A stretch of 64,000 bases of DNA from NCBI GenBank assembly GCA_002436415.1, contig DJMA01000004.1:1-64000 (forward strand), given 5' to 3'. Origin of the DNA: Bdellovibrionaceae bacterium UBA6502. Its GTDB lineage: Bacteria > Bdellovibrionota > Bdellovibrionia > Bdellovibrionales > UBA840. Shown piece by piece: positions 34,937-42,383 of the stretch; position 1 is the first letter of the stretch, and each line of letters starts with the position of its first letter. The notes under the pieces were generated by a model. It ran no database searches. It saw only the letters and a list, made by a program, of their open reading frames with translations, and was not told where the DNA came from. The position numbers were made by a program, and so were the translations under genes.

Positions 34937-36700
34937 ATGTATCATTTAGTGATATTAAGCAAGGCCCCTAAATTTATCCCAAAGGACAAGGTTTTGAGAA
35001 GAAGCGGAAAGTTAATTTATTTTTCATCATTAGCAGTGTTTTCCTCGCTAATTATCTGCTTATTTCCTTTTGTTTCTTGGCCTCAAGATTTTGAGAATCC
35101 ATTTGCTGTAGAGCTACCGACTGAATTTTCAGAAATGATTTCAGTAGATCAAAATGGGAACATTCTTTCTTTCCAAGCACTTCTTGAGAGAGAAAAAGAG
35201 ATTATTCATCTTTTACATTTTGAAGTTAGTGAAGCCTATCTAAGGCTTTATCTTTCTTCCTTTATTGATGAAGAAACTAGTCGAGTCGTAAAGATTCCAC
35301 AGGAAAATGGAAACTTTAAGTATCGAGTTTTTTTCGCTGAAGATAAAGGGCCAGCCTTTGTGGCGATGAAAAAGATCTTTGGAGAACCCAAGAGAGAGTT
35401 TTACGCTACCAAGATGCAGTCACATAGTACCTACTTTATGTGGAAACCAAATACTAAGTTGATGGCTTTTTTAAAGCTTCAGGGTAGAGAAGGGGACACC
35501 ACCACACATGATATGACCGTAAAAAGTGCGATTGCTACTAACACTGCTCTGGAGTTTCTTAGTAGGCAAACACATGATCAGTCTGATATATCTTTTTTTC
35601 CAGAGCGCTTTGGAGCTAGTTTAAATTTAAAAGGGAATGTTTCTTATTCCTATAGCATGAGAGCTCTACGTCCGACTGATTGGTCCAAGCTTCCAAGCAC
35701 GATAAGAATTTACCCTGCTCATGGCTTCTTTGCTAGTGAGCGCCTTAAAACAATACTAGAAGAAAAAAACATCTCTCTAGAAGAGTGGATTGAAAAATAC
35801 TACGCTCCGAAATTAGGGGAGTTCATTGCTATAACTAACTTTAGGTATGGAATATATACCGAGGCTCATACTCAAAATTTATTGATCAAAATTACGTCTG
35901 CGGGCGAAATTCAGGGTTTTAGTTTTCGAGATCTGGCGGATGTTGCCATTGATGCGATGGTTTCTCTCCGAAGCCCGTCACTTTCAAAGTTATTGTCTCT
36001 ATATGAGGGCAATAAAATGCTTAGTCGCCTAGGGAGAAATCACGTTTCTGATAATGGCAAAGCTGGAGCCTTTCGACATCTTGGAGCTGGCTGGATCAAT
36101 GGTGGATATGTTGGAAACTATAATTTTGTACTTAACAGCATAAATACGGATCAAGCGGAAAAATATTTTCGGAGTTTTTTCAACAGCTATTTAGCGATGA
36201 CCTCCGCCGTGACAGGAGTACAATTTGATCGGTCAAAACTAGAAGAGATCTCTTTGCTGAATCATGGCTTGAACTATTTTGGCTATGATTGGTTTGAATT
36301 TGTCTATTCGAAAGTGTCGGATAAGTTTTTACAGGAGCTGGAAAATCATTGGGAGCGATATGATCAAAAGATTTTACAAAAGATTTTTAAAAGGCATTTC
36401 AGGGAAAGCTTGAATGTGGGAATTCTTAGGGCCAGTGCTTTACCGCAGGTACTTTGGAATTTAGGTTCCCTCAGTGGAAGACTTGGATCAGATGTTCAGT
36501 ACAGCGTTCATCAAGCTAAGATTTTTGCCTTTGACAGATTGAGCGCTAAACCAATCGCTTTTGCCTACGGTCTGAGTCCAGAGGAATTGTCTGAAGCACA
36601 ATACGAACTCATCAAAAAACAAGATGAGGCACCACTTCGAAAAAGAGATCGCCTAAGAAGAGCAATGCGATCCATTCTGTGTAGAAACTCTGCAGATTAA
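34937..36700 (+). CDS. Exported or membrane-anchored protein, possibly NIS-synthetase-like
   Basis: A 587-aa protein with an N-terminal hydrophobic segment (LIYFSSLAVFSSLIICLFPFVSW) that predicts export or anchoring. The body contains LMAFLKLQGREGDTTTHDMTVKSAIATNTALEFLSRQ and, further on, GIYTEAHTQNLLIKITSAGEIQGFSFRDLADVAID. The latter pattern (E-A-H-x-Q-N-x-L, then R-D) resembles the substrate/ATP region of IucA/IucC siderophore synthetases, which are normally cytosolic. The match is partial, so this is a lead and not an assignment. It is a single gene with no siderophore neighbours. Confidence 0.5.
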   Translation: MYHLVILSKAPKFIPKDKVLRRSGKLIYFSSLAVFSSLIICLFPFVSWPQDFENPFAVELPTEFSEMISVDQNGNILSFQALLEREKEIIHLLHFEVSEAYLRLYLSSFIDEETSRVVKIPQENGNFKYRVFFAEDKGPAFVAMKKIFGEPKREFYATKMQSHSTYFMWKPNTKLMAFLKLQGREGDTTTHDMTVKSAIATNTALEFLSRQTHDQSDISFFPERFGASLNLKGNVSYSYSMRALRPTDWSKLPSTIRIYPAHGFFASERLKTILEEKNISLEEWIEKYYAPKLGEFIAITNFRYGIYTEAHTQNLLIKITSAGEIQGFSFRDLADVAIDAMVSLRSPSLSKLLSLYEGNKMLSRLGRNHVSDNGKAGAFRHLGAGWINGGYVGNYNFVLNSINTDQAEKYFRSFFNSYLAMTSAVTGVQFDRSKLEEISLLNHGLNYFGYDWFEFVYSKVSDKFLQELENHWERYDQKILQKIFKRHFRESLNVGILRASALPQVLWNLGSLSGRLGSDVQYSVHQAKIFAFDRLSAKPIAFAYGLSPEELSEAQYELIKKQDEAPLRKRDRLRRAMRSILCRNSAD

Positions 36701-36730
36701 CTTCTTATTTTTAGCTCCATAATTTTGTAA

Positions 36731-36859
36731 TGCGTTTTTGTTTCCCTGTGTTTTATTGCTTACTCAACGACTTTGGTGTGTGAAAATGTTTATGGAGAAT
36801 CTAGTTCGGGAGAGTCTAACTTAGGTTTGACAGAATTTTATTTTGGTCTTGCCTTTTAA
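36731..36859 (+). pseudogene. Remnant of a paralogue of the downstream beta-barrel-like gene
   Basis: A short frame ends NLGLTEFYFGLAF-stop (36818-36859), nearly identical to the C-terminus VGLTEFYLGMSF of the gene at 37048-37725. By eye 31 of the last 39 nucleotides match. Upstream of it the frame soon runs into a stop at 36728 with no start codon or signal peptide. It looks like the 3' end of a duplicated and mostly deleted gene. Confidence 0.65.
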
Positions 36860-37047
36860 TGACTTGAGGACCACCGATTTTTAAATGTTCACTAATTCAG
36901 GAAGTTATTTATGCGTTTCAGTTTTTGGAACGCTTTTTAAGAGAAAAAGTAGTTTTGGTAGAAGCTTAGATGAAAGGCTTGATAATTGCAGATTAATGTG
37001 GCGAATATTTTTTAAATTTATTTAATTCAATTTGAGAGGTCACATAG

Positions 37048-37725
37048 ATGAAGAGATCTGCCCTAAAATGGCTGTTGTCAATTATTTGTACATTAAGCTC
37101 CACGGCTTTTGCTAGCGAAACTAAGCTTGAAACTAAACTTTCAGAACCTATTTATTCAGACAATGTGCGGGTAGATAGCTCGCGGTTTTATCGTGCTAAT
37201 AAAACGTTTTCTGTGGTAGTACAACCGATTGGTTTTAACTATAACTCCTATTCCGCAGGACTTACAGGCTCCCTATTTGTTAGCCCTAGGTTTCAACTTT
37301 CTTTATCGGCTCTAAATTTAACAACGATTTTTGACTGGGGCAGAGAAGATGATGAAAGTGGTGAATACGTAAAAGTTAGTGATGATCGTGAAGGTGAAGC
37401 TTACGAACTAACTGCTAAAGTGTTTTTAGGAAATAGTTTTTACATAAGCCCATTTTTATTCAAACGCAGACTAGCGGTTCGAGAGCGAGATGGTAGTTGG
37501 CTGTTTGGTGGCTCTGGAGATGTTGTTCGTGAAGGTGAAATCAATGATTCCGGCATAGGTCTAAAGATTGGAAACCAGTGGCAGTGGAACAAGTTCACTT
37601 TAGGATGTAACTGGTTTAGTATTTCAGAATCTATTTTTTCTTCTAAACAAACTGGTGATTTGGCTTACGAGTATGAAACTACTCAAGTAGGTTTGACTGA
37701 ATTTTATTTGGGAATGTCTTTTTAA
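37048..37725 (+). CDS. Small outer-membrane beta-barrel-like protein
   Basis: A 225-aa product with a signal peptide (MKRSALKWLLSIICTLSSTAFA). The mature part is built of alternating amphipathic strands separated by short turns and acidic loops, and ends in the aromatic motif FYLGMSF. A terminal Phe is the classic Bam recognition signal of outer-membrane barrels. About 200 mature residues fit an 8-strand barrel. GAGAGG precedes the ATG. The FosA-like gene starts three bases after the stop. A decayed paralogue lies just upstream. Confidence 0.75.
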   Translation: MKRSALKWLLSIICTLSSTAFASETKLETKLSEPIYSDNVRVDSSRFYRANKTFSVVVQPIGFNYNSYSAGLTGSLFVSPRFQLSLSALNLTTIFDWGREDDESGEYVKVSDDREGEAYELTAKVFLGNSFYISPFLFKRRLAVRERDGSWLFGGSGDVVREGEINDSGIGLKIGNQWQWNKFTLGCNWFSISESIFSSKQTGDLAYEYETTQVGLTEFYLGMSF

Positions 37726-37727
37726 AA

Positions 37728-38129
37728 ATGATTCGTGGATTTAGTCACATTACCTTGAGTGTCCGCGATATAGAAGAGTCTTTTCTTTTCTATAAAGACA
37801 CTCTTGGCTTTAGGCCCTTAATGCGAAGAGAGAAAAGCATTTATTTTCTCGCAGGGGATTTGTGGTTTTGCATAGAAGAAGATAGCGAGCTTCGTGTTTC
37901 TTCTTTGCCTGAATATTCTCATATTGCCTTCTATGTTGAGCCGATGGATTTTTCCGTATTGGAAGAGAAACTCATCAATTCTGGTGTAGAAAAATTCAAA
38001 GAAAACTCTTCACCTGGGGACTCTCTATATTTTTTAGATCCCAATGGCCACAAATTAGAAATCCACTCTGGAAATTTACGAGATCGTTTAGCTCACTATC
38101 AAGAAGATGATAAAGCCCATTTTTTCTAA
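37728..38129 (+). CDS. FosA-like fosfomycin-modifying VOC enzyme
   Basis: A 133-aa vicinal-oxygen-chelate protein very similar in layout to FosA glutathione transferases: FSHITLSVRDIEESFLFYKDTLGFRP, then YSHIAFYV, then GDSLYFLDPNGHKLEIHSGNLRDRL. The metal ligands H7, H65 and E111 match FosA H7, H64 and E110, and T9 is kept. In the K+-binding loop (S-E-G-x-S in FosA) the Glu is Pro96 here, so monovalent-ion activation and thiol preference may differ. Related FosB or FosX chemistry is possible. It begins right after the barrel gene with no own ribosome-binding site, suggesting coupling. Confidence 0.85.
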   Translation: MIRGFSHITLSVRDIEESFLFYKDTLGFRPLMRREKSIYFLAGDLWFCIEEDSELRVSSLPEYSHIAFYVEPMDFSVLEEKLINSGVEKFKENSSPGDSLYFLDPNGHKLEIHSGNLRDRLAHYQEDDKAHFF

Positions 38130-38148
38130 ACATTATCAATTAATTTGA

Positions 38149-38174
38149 TAAAAAAAAGACCGCTAGAAGCGATC
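38149..38174 (-). terminator. Terminator of tRNA-Ser(GCU)
   Basis: GACCGCT (38158-38164) pairs with AGCGATC (38168-38174) with one G-U, loop AGA, with an A-tract on the left (U-tract on the minus strand). It lies 17 nt after the tRNA end. Confidence 0.8.
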
Positions 38175-38190
38175 TGATTTTAAACTTAAA

Positions 38191-38280
38191 TGGCGGAGAG
38201 GGCGGGATTCGAACCCGCGGAAGAATTGCTTCTTCGACGATTTAGCAAACCGTTGGTTTCAGCCACTCACCCACCTCTCC
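38191..38280 (-). tRNA. tRNA-Ser(GCU)
   Basis: A 90-nt class II tRNA on the minus strand. Acceptor GGAGAGG/CCTCTCC, discriminator G, encoded CCA. The anticodon loop gives GCU, and the long variable arm (GTCGAAGAAGCAATTCTTC) is typical for serine. T-loop GGTTCGAATCC. Confidence 0.97.
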
Positions 38281-38334
38281 GGGCAGCCTTAGCTGTGGGA
38301 TTATTTTTGCCACAGCTTTTTCAAAGAGGCAAGT

Positions 38335-38925
38335 TTATTGGTAATTTTCAGGGAATAAAGCGCGCTCAACACTTTCAATTACAGTATGAATCAACTTAAT
38401 ATGTACTTCCTGAATGCGATCGGAAGTTTGTGCTGGCACAATAATAGGCAGATCAACTAAATCTTTCATTTTACCACCATCTTTTCCGAGTAGGGCAACC
38501 GTCTTCATGCCGATTTCTTTAGCTGAGTTGATTGCGTTAATAACGTTTTGTGAATTTCCGCTTGTGGAGATACCTATGAAAAGATCACCATTTCTGCCTA
38601 ATCCTTCAAGCTGTCTTGAAAATACAAACTCAAAACCATAGTCATTAGAAACACAAGTTGTATGACTTGGATCACCTAAAGCTAAAGCACCTAGTGGTTT
38701 TCTTTCTTTTCTAAAGCGTCCGGTCCATTCTTCAGCAAAGTGCATAGCATCGCAATGGGAGCCACCATTTCCACAAATAAAGGCATTACCGCCTTGATTG
38801 TAGGTCTCTACCAAAAGATTCGTGAAGGCCACACAAGCCTCTATGTTATTGTTATCATTTAGAAATTTATTAACAGTTTGTTCTGCCTCAACTAAAGAGT
38901 TACGCCAAATATCTGCAGAGTTCAT
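38335..38925 (-). CDS. gmhA: Sedoheptulose-7-phosphate isomerase
   Basis: First enzyme of ADP-heptose synthesis for the LPS inner core; SIS-fold. The 196-aa length fits. FICGNGGSHCDAMHFAEEWTGRFRKERKPL is the substrate-binding loop, GISTSGNSQNVINAI the SIS phosphate-binding motif, and QEVHIKLIHTVIE carries the metal/catalytic His. AAGAGGT precedes the ATG. Heptose synthesis supports a Gram-negative envelope. It is flanked by tRNA genes with no other LPS gene near. Confidence 0.95.
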   Translation of the reverse strand: MNSADIWRNSLVEAEQTVNKFLNDNNNIEACVAFTNLLVETYNQGGNAFICGNGGSHCDAMHFAEEWTGRFRKERKPLGALALGDPSHTTCVSNDYGFEFVFSRQLEGLGRNGDLFIGISTSGNSQNVINAINSAKEIGMKTVALLGKDGGKMKDLVDLPIIVPAQTSDRIQEVHIKLIHTVIESVERALFPENYQ

Positions 38926-39073
38926 ATAATACCTCTTTATTCTGGGTTAGTAGGGTCCCTAGGTATACAGGGCTTTTCGGGAACAGAATACTTATAATTT
39001 CTTTAAAATTTAATATTTTTCCCACAAAATCTTGCCAACAGCATCATTTTTGATTACCTTCCCACTTCACCGC

Positions 39074-39150
39074 GCGCCCGTAGCTCAGCTGGATAGAGTA
39101 TCTGACTACGAATCAGAGGGTCGGAGGTTCGACTCCTTCCGGGCGCGCCA
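39074..39150 (+). tRNA. tRNA-Arg(ACG)
   Basis: A 77-nt plus-strand tRNA. Acceptor GCGCCCG/CGGGCGC, discriminator G, encoded CCA. D-arm GCTCAGCTGGATAGAG, anticodon loop CTACGAA (ACG, to be edited to ICG by TadA), T-loop GGTTCGACTCC. Confidence 0.97.
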
Positions 39151-39235
39151 AATTTTAAGACTTATAAAACCCAGGCTAAATGTAGCTTGGGTTTTTTTTA
39201 TGTCCTAAAGGAGTCGAAGTGAGTAAGCGGCCTTG
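39137..39235 (+). repeat. tRNA-Arg 3'-end/flank repeat, copy 1
   Basis: Starts in the tRNA 3' end (TTCCGGGCGC), includes the terminator, and continues to GGCCTTG. It recurs at 39341-39436 with few changes (period about 204 bp). The sequence AAGGAGTCGAA (39208-39218), after the terminator, is a perfect inverted copy of the tRNA T-arm TTCGACTCCTT (39128-39138). Confidence 0.92.
39168..39199 (+). terminator. Terminator of tRNA-Arg
   Basis: AACCCAGGCTA pairs with TAGCTTGGGTT (one G-U), loop AATG, followed by T8. A second copy with one stem mismatch lies at 39370-39400. Confidence 0.9.
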
Positions 39236-39340
39236 TCAGACGTATACGTCTGATGAGGCAAGTCGAGCACGATGCTCGACTTAGCGAGTGAGGCGGCAGT
39301 CCGCAGGAAAAGGCAGGAGCCTTTTCCGAAAGGACACGTA
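39236..39340 (+). other. Hairpin-rich segment between tRNA-Arg flank repeats
   Basis: Non-coding, with three stem-loops in a row: CAGACGTATACGTCTG (perfect 16-bp palindrome, 39237-39252), AAGTCGAGCA-CGA-TGCTCGACTT (39260-39282) and GGAAAAGGC-AGGA-GCCTTTTCC (39306-39327). More GC-rich than the surroundings. Equivalent in position to the segment at 32241-32385. Confidence 0.75.
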
Positions 39341-39436
39341 TTCCGGGCGCCAAATTTTAAGACTTATAAAACCCAGGCCAAATGTAGCTTGGGTTTTTTT
39401 ATGCCCTAAAGGAGTCGAAGTGAGTAAACGGCCTTG
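39341..39436 (+). repeat. tRNA-Arg 3'-end/flank repeat, copy 2
   Basis: Begins TTCCGGGCGCC, a tRNA 3' end lacking two bases of GCGCGCC, then repeats the flank, terminator (39370-39400) and inverted T-arm AAGGAGTCGAA (39409-39419). No complete second tRNA is present. Confidence 0.92.
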
Positions 39437-39504
39437 GGCTCAGGTCTCTGATACGAGCTGGGTATAGAGATTATTTAATAGGAACCACTAGATGTTAATA
39501 AGTA

Positions 39505-39513
39505 TGTTATAAT
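39505..39513 (+). promoter_or_regulatory. Extended -10 promoter of the methionine aminopeptidase gene
   Basis: TGTTATAAT: perfect -10 hexamer TATAAT (39508-39513) preceded by a TGn extension. No -35 match at 17 bp. It lies 32 bp before the ATG, just after the repeat region. Confidence 0.55.
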
Positions 39514-39544
39514 CTAATCCAAATGCCGTGCTAAGGAGAATAGT

Positions 39545-40303
39545 ATGTCTATTGAAACCGAGTTAGAGTTTGAGAAGATGACTGAAATAGGTGCTATTGT
39601 TGCCAATTGTTTGGAGTACCTAAAATCCAGAGCAAAGGTTGGGATTAGCACGGAAGAGCTGGATTATTTAGCGGGTAAATTCCTTAGTAAATATGGAGCG
39701 ATATCAGCGCCAAAGTCGGAATATAATTTTCCAGGTCATGTTTGTTTTAGCCATGAAAACGAAGTGGCTCACGGAATCCCTTCCAATAAAAAATTAAAAA
39801 AAGGCGACTTATTAAATATCGATGTTTCAGCCTCCAAAGATGGTTTCTATGCAGACAATGGAGAATCTTTTGTTATTGGAAACTCCAAAAATAAAAAAGC
39901 TAGTTTGTGTAAGCATGTTAAGAAAGTCCTTGAGATTGCTTTGAACACCGCTCGTGCCGGAGTAAAAATCAATAGAGTGGGTTTTGCGGTTGAGCAATAT
40001 GCCAAAGAAAATAGACTAACAGTGATTAGAGATCTCGGTGGGCACGGAGTAGGGCGTAGTCTTCATGAAGAACCATCATTCATAGGAAGTTTCGGTGAGC
40101 ATAGAGATCGTCGAATTTTCACGGAAAATTTGGTAGTTGCCATTGAACCATTTCTTTCAAATGGAGCTCATCATATCAAAGAGGCGGCTGATGGGTGGAC
40201 GCTTTTTCATGAAAGGTTTTATTCAGTCCAAAAAGAGCATACATTAATGATTAGAAAATCTAGGCCTCATATTTTTACAAAACCTACAATGAACTTTTCC
40301 TAG
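39545..40303 (+). CDS. map: Type I methionine aminopeptidase
   Basis: Removes the initiator Met from nascent proteins. The 252-aa protein has all five metal ligands: D93, D104 (YADNGESF), H167 (GGHGVGRSLHEEP), E201 (AIEPF) and E231 (QKEHTLMI), and H76 in VAHGIP. AAGGAG sits before the ATG. It is not near the ribosomal-protein/secY region where the main map often lies, so it may be a second isozyme, which cannot be decided from this window. Confidence 0.93.
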   Translation: MSIETELEFEKMTEIGAIVANCLEYLKSRAKVGISTEELDYLAGKFLSKYGAISAPKSEYNFPGHVCFSHENEVAHGIPSNKKLKKGDLLNIDVSASKDGFYADNGESFVIGNSKNKKASLCKHVKKVLEIALNTARAGVKINRVGFAVEQYAKENRLTVIRDLGGHGVGRSLHEEPSFIGSFGEHRDRRIFTENLVVAIEPFLSNGAHHIKEAADGWTLFHERFYSVQKEHTLMIRKSRPHIFTKPTMNFS

Positions 40304-40506
40304 TTAAAAACTTAAGGATTTGCTTTAGAGACATTAAGTTTGGTCGAAATGACTCAGATTCTAGCGCCATTAAAACAAGTTGCTTTAGCTGACTTTTAGA
40401 TTCAGTTGTTAAGCTGAAAAATACTTATACAGACAGTGTAAATTTACCTCGAGAAAGTTTATCTGTAATTCGGTATACTAAATGGATGTTTCATTTAGTA
40501 GGTCGT

Positions 40507-41247
40507 ATGTTTAAAGTTTTCAGCTGTTTCGTTTTTTTATTGATGGCCTTACCCAGCTATGCGCAATTTAAATGTAGCACAACCGCTAACAATGTGGTCA
40601 CAGAAGGTGAATTGGTTTTAGGGGAGACTAGATTGCCAATTAAGACTGAAAATCTGTTGGCAAGATTGTATCCACAATATGCTGGCTTGTCTTTGAAGGT
40701 CTCTAATTTACTTCCGCGTTTAAGTCGCTTTGAAGTTGTGGGAGAGCACACTGACCCAATCTTTGAGGCATATTTTTTTCAATTTATGGAAACGGGGAAA
40801 CTTGAGTTAAGAGAGTATAATGCTCTAACCGGCCCTTCTGGAAAAAATTATTTGGAAGTATTTAACTCTTATTATGAAAATTCATTTTTAGATCTAAAAT
40901 TGAATGTGACTCAGAAAAAATTATCCTTAAGACCACAAATTAAAATTGAAAGTCTGTTTACAGAAGAAATTTCAGATTACTTTGCTCAGATTTCTAACGA
41001 GATTTATATTTCAGAGGGCTCTTTGGTTTTACATAGAAGGGCGGAGTTGTCTTTTGATAATAAATTCTTAGACGTCTATTATGTCCTTCCTAAATCGGCG
41101 GTTGATCTTGCATTAGAAAAAAACACTGCAAGTTCTATCCTTGGAGAAGTGATTTTTTTTGAAAAAGGATTAGATGAAGGGCAAAGCTTTCGCTTTTTTG
41201 CTAGAGGTCAGATTAAGGCGGATTTAAAGCCACCAGCGAATCTTTAA
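40507..41247 (+). CDS. Exported protein of unknown function
   Basis: About 246 aa from the ATG at 40507, giving a clean signal peptide (MFKVFSCFVFLLMALPSYA / QFKC). An ATG at 40486 adds seven residues. The mature protein is beta-rich with no Cys pair beyond the N-terminal one. No family is recognised. Its 3' end overlaps the convergent pirin gene by 4 bp. Confidence 0.65.
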   Translation: MFKVFSCFVFLLMALPSYAQFKCSTTANNVVTEGELVLGETRLPIKTENLLARLYPQYAGLSLKVSNLLPRLSRFEVVGEHTDPIFEAYFFQFMETGKLELREYNALTGPSGKNYLEVFNSYYENSFLDLKLNVTQKKLSLRPQIKIESLFTEEISDYFAQISNEIYISEGSLVLHRRAELSFDNKFLDVYYVLPKSAVDLALEKNTASSILGEVIFFEKGLDEGQSFRFFARGQIKADLKPPANL

Positions 41248-42245
41248 TTCTTGATGGCCTCTTCTACTAATCTACCCATTTTCCCGGCATTAAAATCATC
41301 GATGGCCTGTCTTATTTCATCACGAGTGTTCATCACAAAAGGGCCATAAGCAGCTACAGGTTCGTCAATTGGCTCACCATTTAAAACTAAAAGATGTGAG
41401 TCACTGTCTAAGTTTAACTGGATTTGTTCTCCGTCTCTCTCAAAAACTGCAATTTCTCCTTCTTTGATTGTTTTGTCTGCTAACTTACTGTTTCCTTTTA
41501 ACTGAACAATAATCGTATTTGTCTGCTCATTAAAATTTAGATCTAGTCTGCCTTCGCTCTTATGAAAGACTTCAAATATATTCATCGGAGTGTGAGTGAG
41601 GGCAGGCCCGCTTTTACCATGATATTCTCCAGCGATGATTTTTAGTTCTGTTTTTCCTTCGTTTAGTTTTAAACTTGGAAAATCCTCTTTGTTCATAGAT
41701 TGGTATCTTGGTGTTGTCATCTTATCCTTTGCAGGTAGGTTCACCCACAGTTGAACCATTTCGAAAACTCCACCTTTTTGAGAAAAATCTTTCGAGTGAA
41801 ATTCTTCGTGAACGACTCCTGATCCAGCAGTCATCCATTGAACACCACCACTAGAGATAGTTCCTCCTCCGCCACCGGAGTCTCTATGGTCAATTTTTCC
41901 CTGAATAGCAAAAGTTACCGTTTCAAAACCTCTATGGGGATGTTCTCCCACACCTAACTTTTTATCTGTGGGAGCAAACTCCATGGGAGCTGCGTGATCT
42001 AATAGGATAAAGGGACTCAGATAATGATTTTCGTTATCATGCATTGAGAACATAGTGCTCACATAGAATCCATCACCAACCCAATGTTTTTCTCTTGGTG
42101 AATAGATCTTATAAAGTTTTTTTGATTCTGCCATTAGGTCTTTCCTTTTTAAAAAAGCAATTAGTAAGCCAAATCCCAAAGTAGCCTTAATGGCGCGAGC
42201 CAAAAACTTTCTTCTAGAGGGTCCAATAAAATTTTTAATTGCCAT
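41244..42245 (-). CDS. Pirin-family protein with twin-arginine signal
   Basis: A 333-aa bicupin of the pirin family. The metal ligands H102, H104 (GEHPHRGFETVTF), H146 and E148 (GSGVVHEEFHS) are all present. Pirins often act as quercetinases or iron-sensing co-regulators in the cytosol. Here the N-terminus has SRRKFLARAIKATLGFGLLIAFLK, a textbook twin-arginine (SRRxFL) signal followed by a hydrophobic core, so a folded, metal-loaded pirin would be exported or anchored at the membrane. No partner gene is adjacent. Confidence 0.88.
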   Translation of the reverse strand: MAIKNFIGPSRRKFLARAIKATLGFGLLIAFLKRKDLMAESKKLYKIYSPREKHWVGDGFYVSTMFSMHDNENHYLSPFILLDHAAPMEFAPTDKKLGVGEHPHRGFETVTFAIQGKIDHRDSGGGGGTISSGGVQWMTAGSGVVHEEFHSKDFSQKGGVFEMVQLWVNLPAKDKMTTPRYQSMNKEDFPSLKLNEGKTELKIIAGEYHGKSGPALTHTPMNIFEVFHKSEGRLDLNFNEQTNTIIVQLKGNSKLADKTIKEGEIAVFERDGEQIQLNLDSDSHLLVLNGEPIDEPVAAYGPFVMNTRDEIRQAIDDFNAGKMGRLVEEAIKN

Positions 42246-42383
42246 ACAAATATGATAGCAGGCTTTTGCTAGTTAGGCAGAGATTAAACAAAATTGTACA
42301 GAATAGATCATATTGAAACGATCTTACTTTTCTGTTTAGTAACAATGGCTCAAACCCATAGATTTTAACAAGTTCCCTAAGAC

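Noticed and set aside
38190..38399. 69-residue ORF beginning MAERAGFEPAEEL
   Set aside because: Antisense translation of tRNA-Ser(GCU), a common annotation artefact.
39236..39340. CRISPR-like or integron attC array from the clustered hairpins
   Set aside because: No regular repeat-spacer periodicity, no cas genes and no integron integrase in the window.
39137..39436. Prophage or genomic-island attachment duplication at tRNA-Arg
   Set aside because: The copies are about 200 bp apart with no integrase or cargo, and each carries a terminator and inverted T-arm, so a simple att pair does not explain the structure. Kept as a separate finding.
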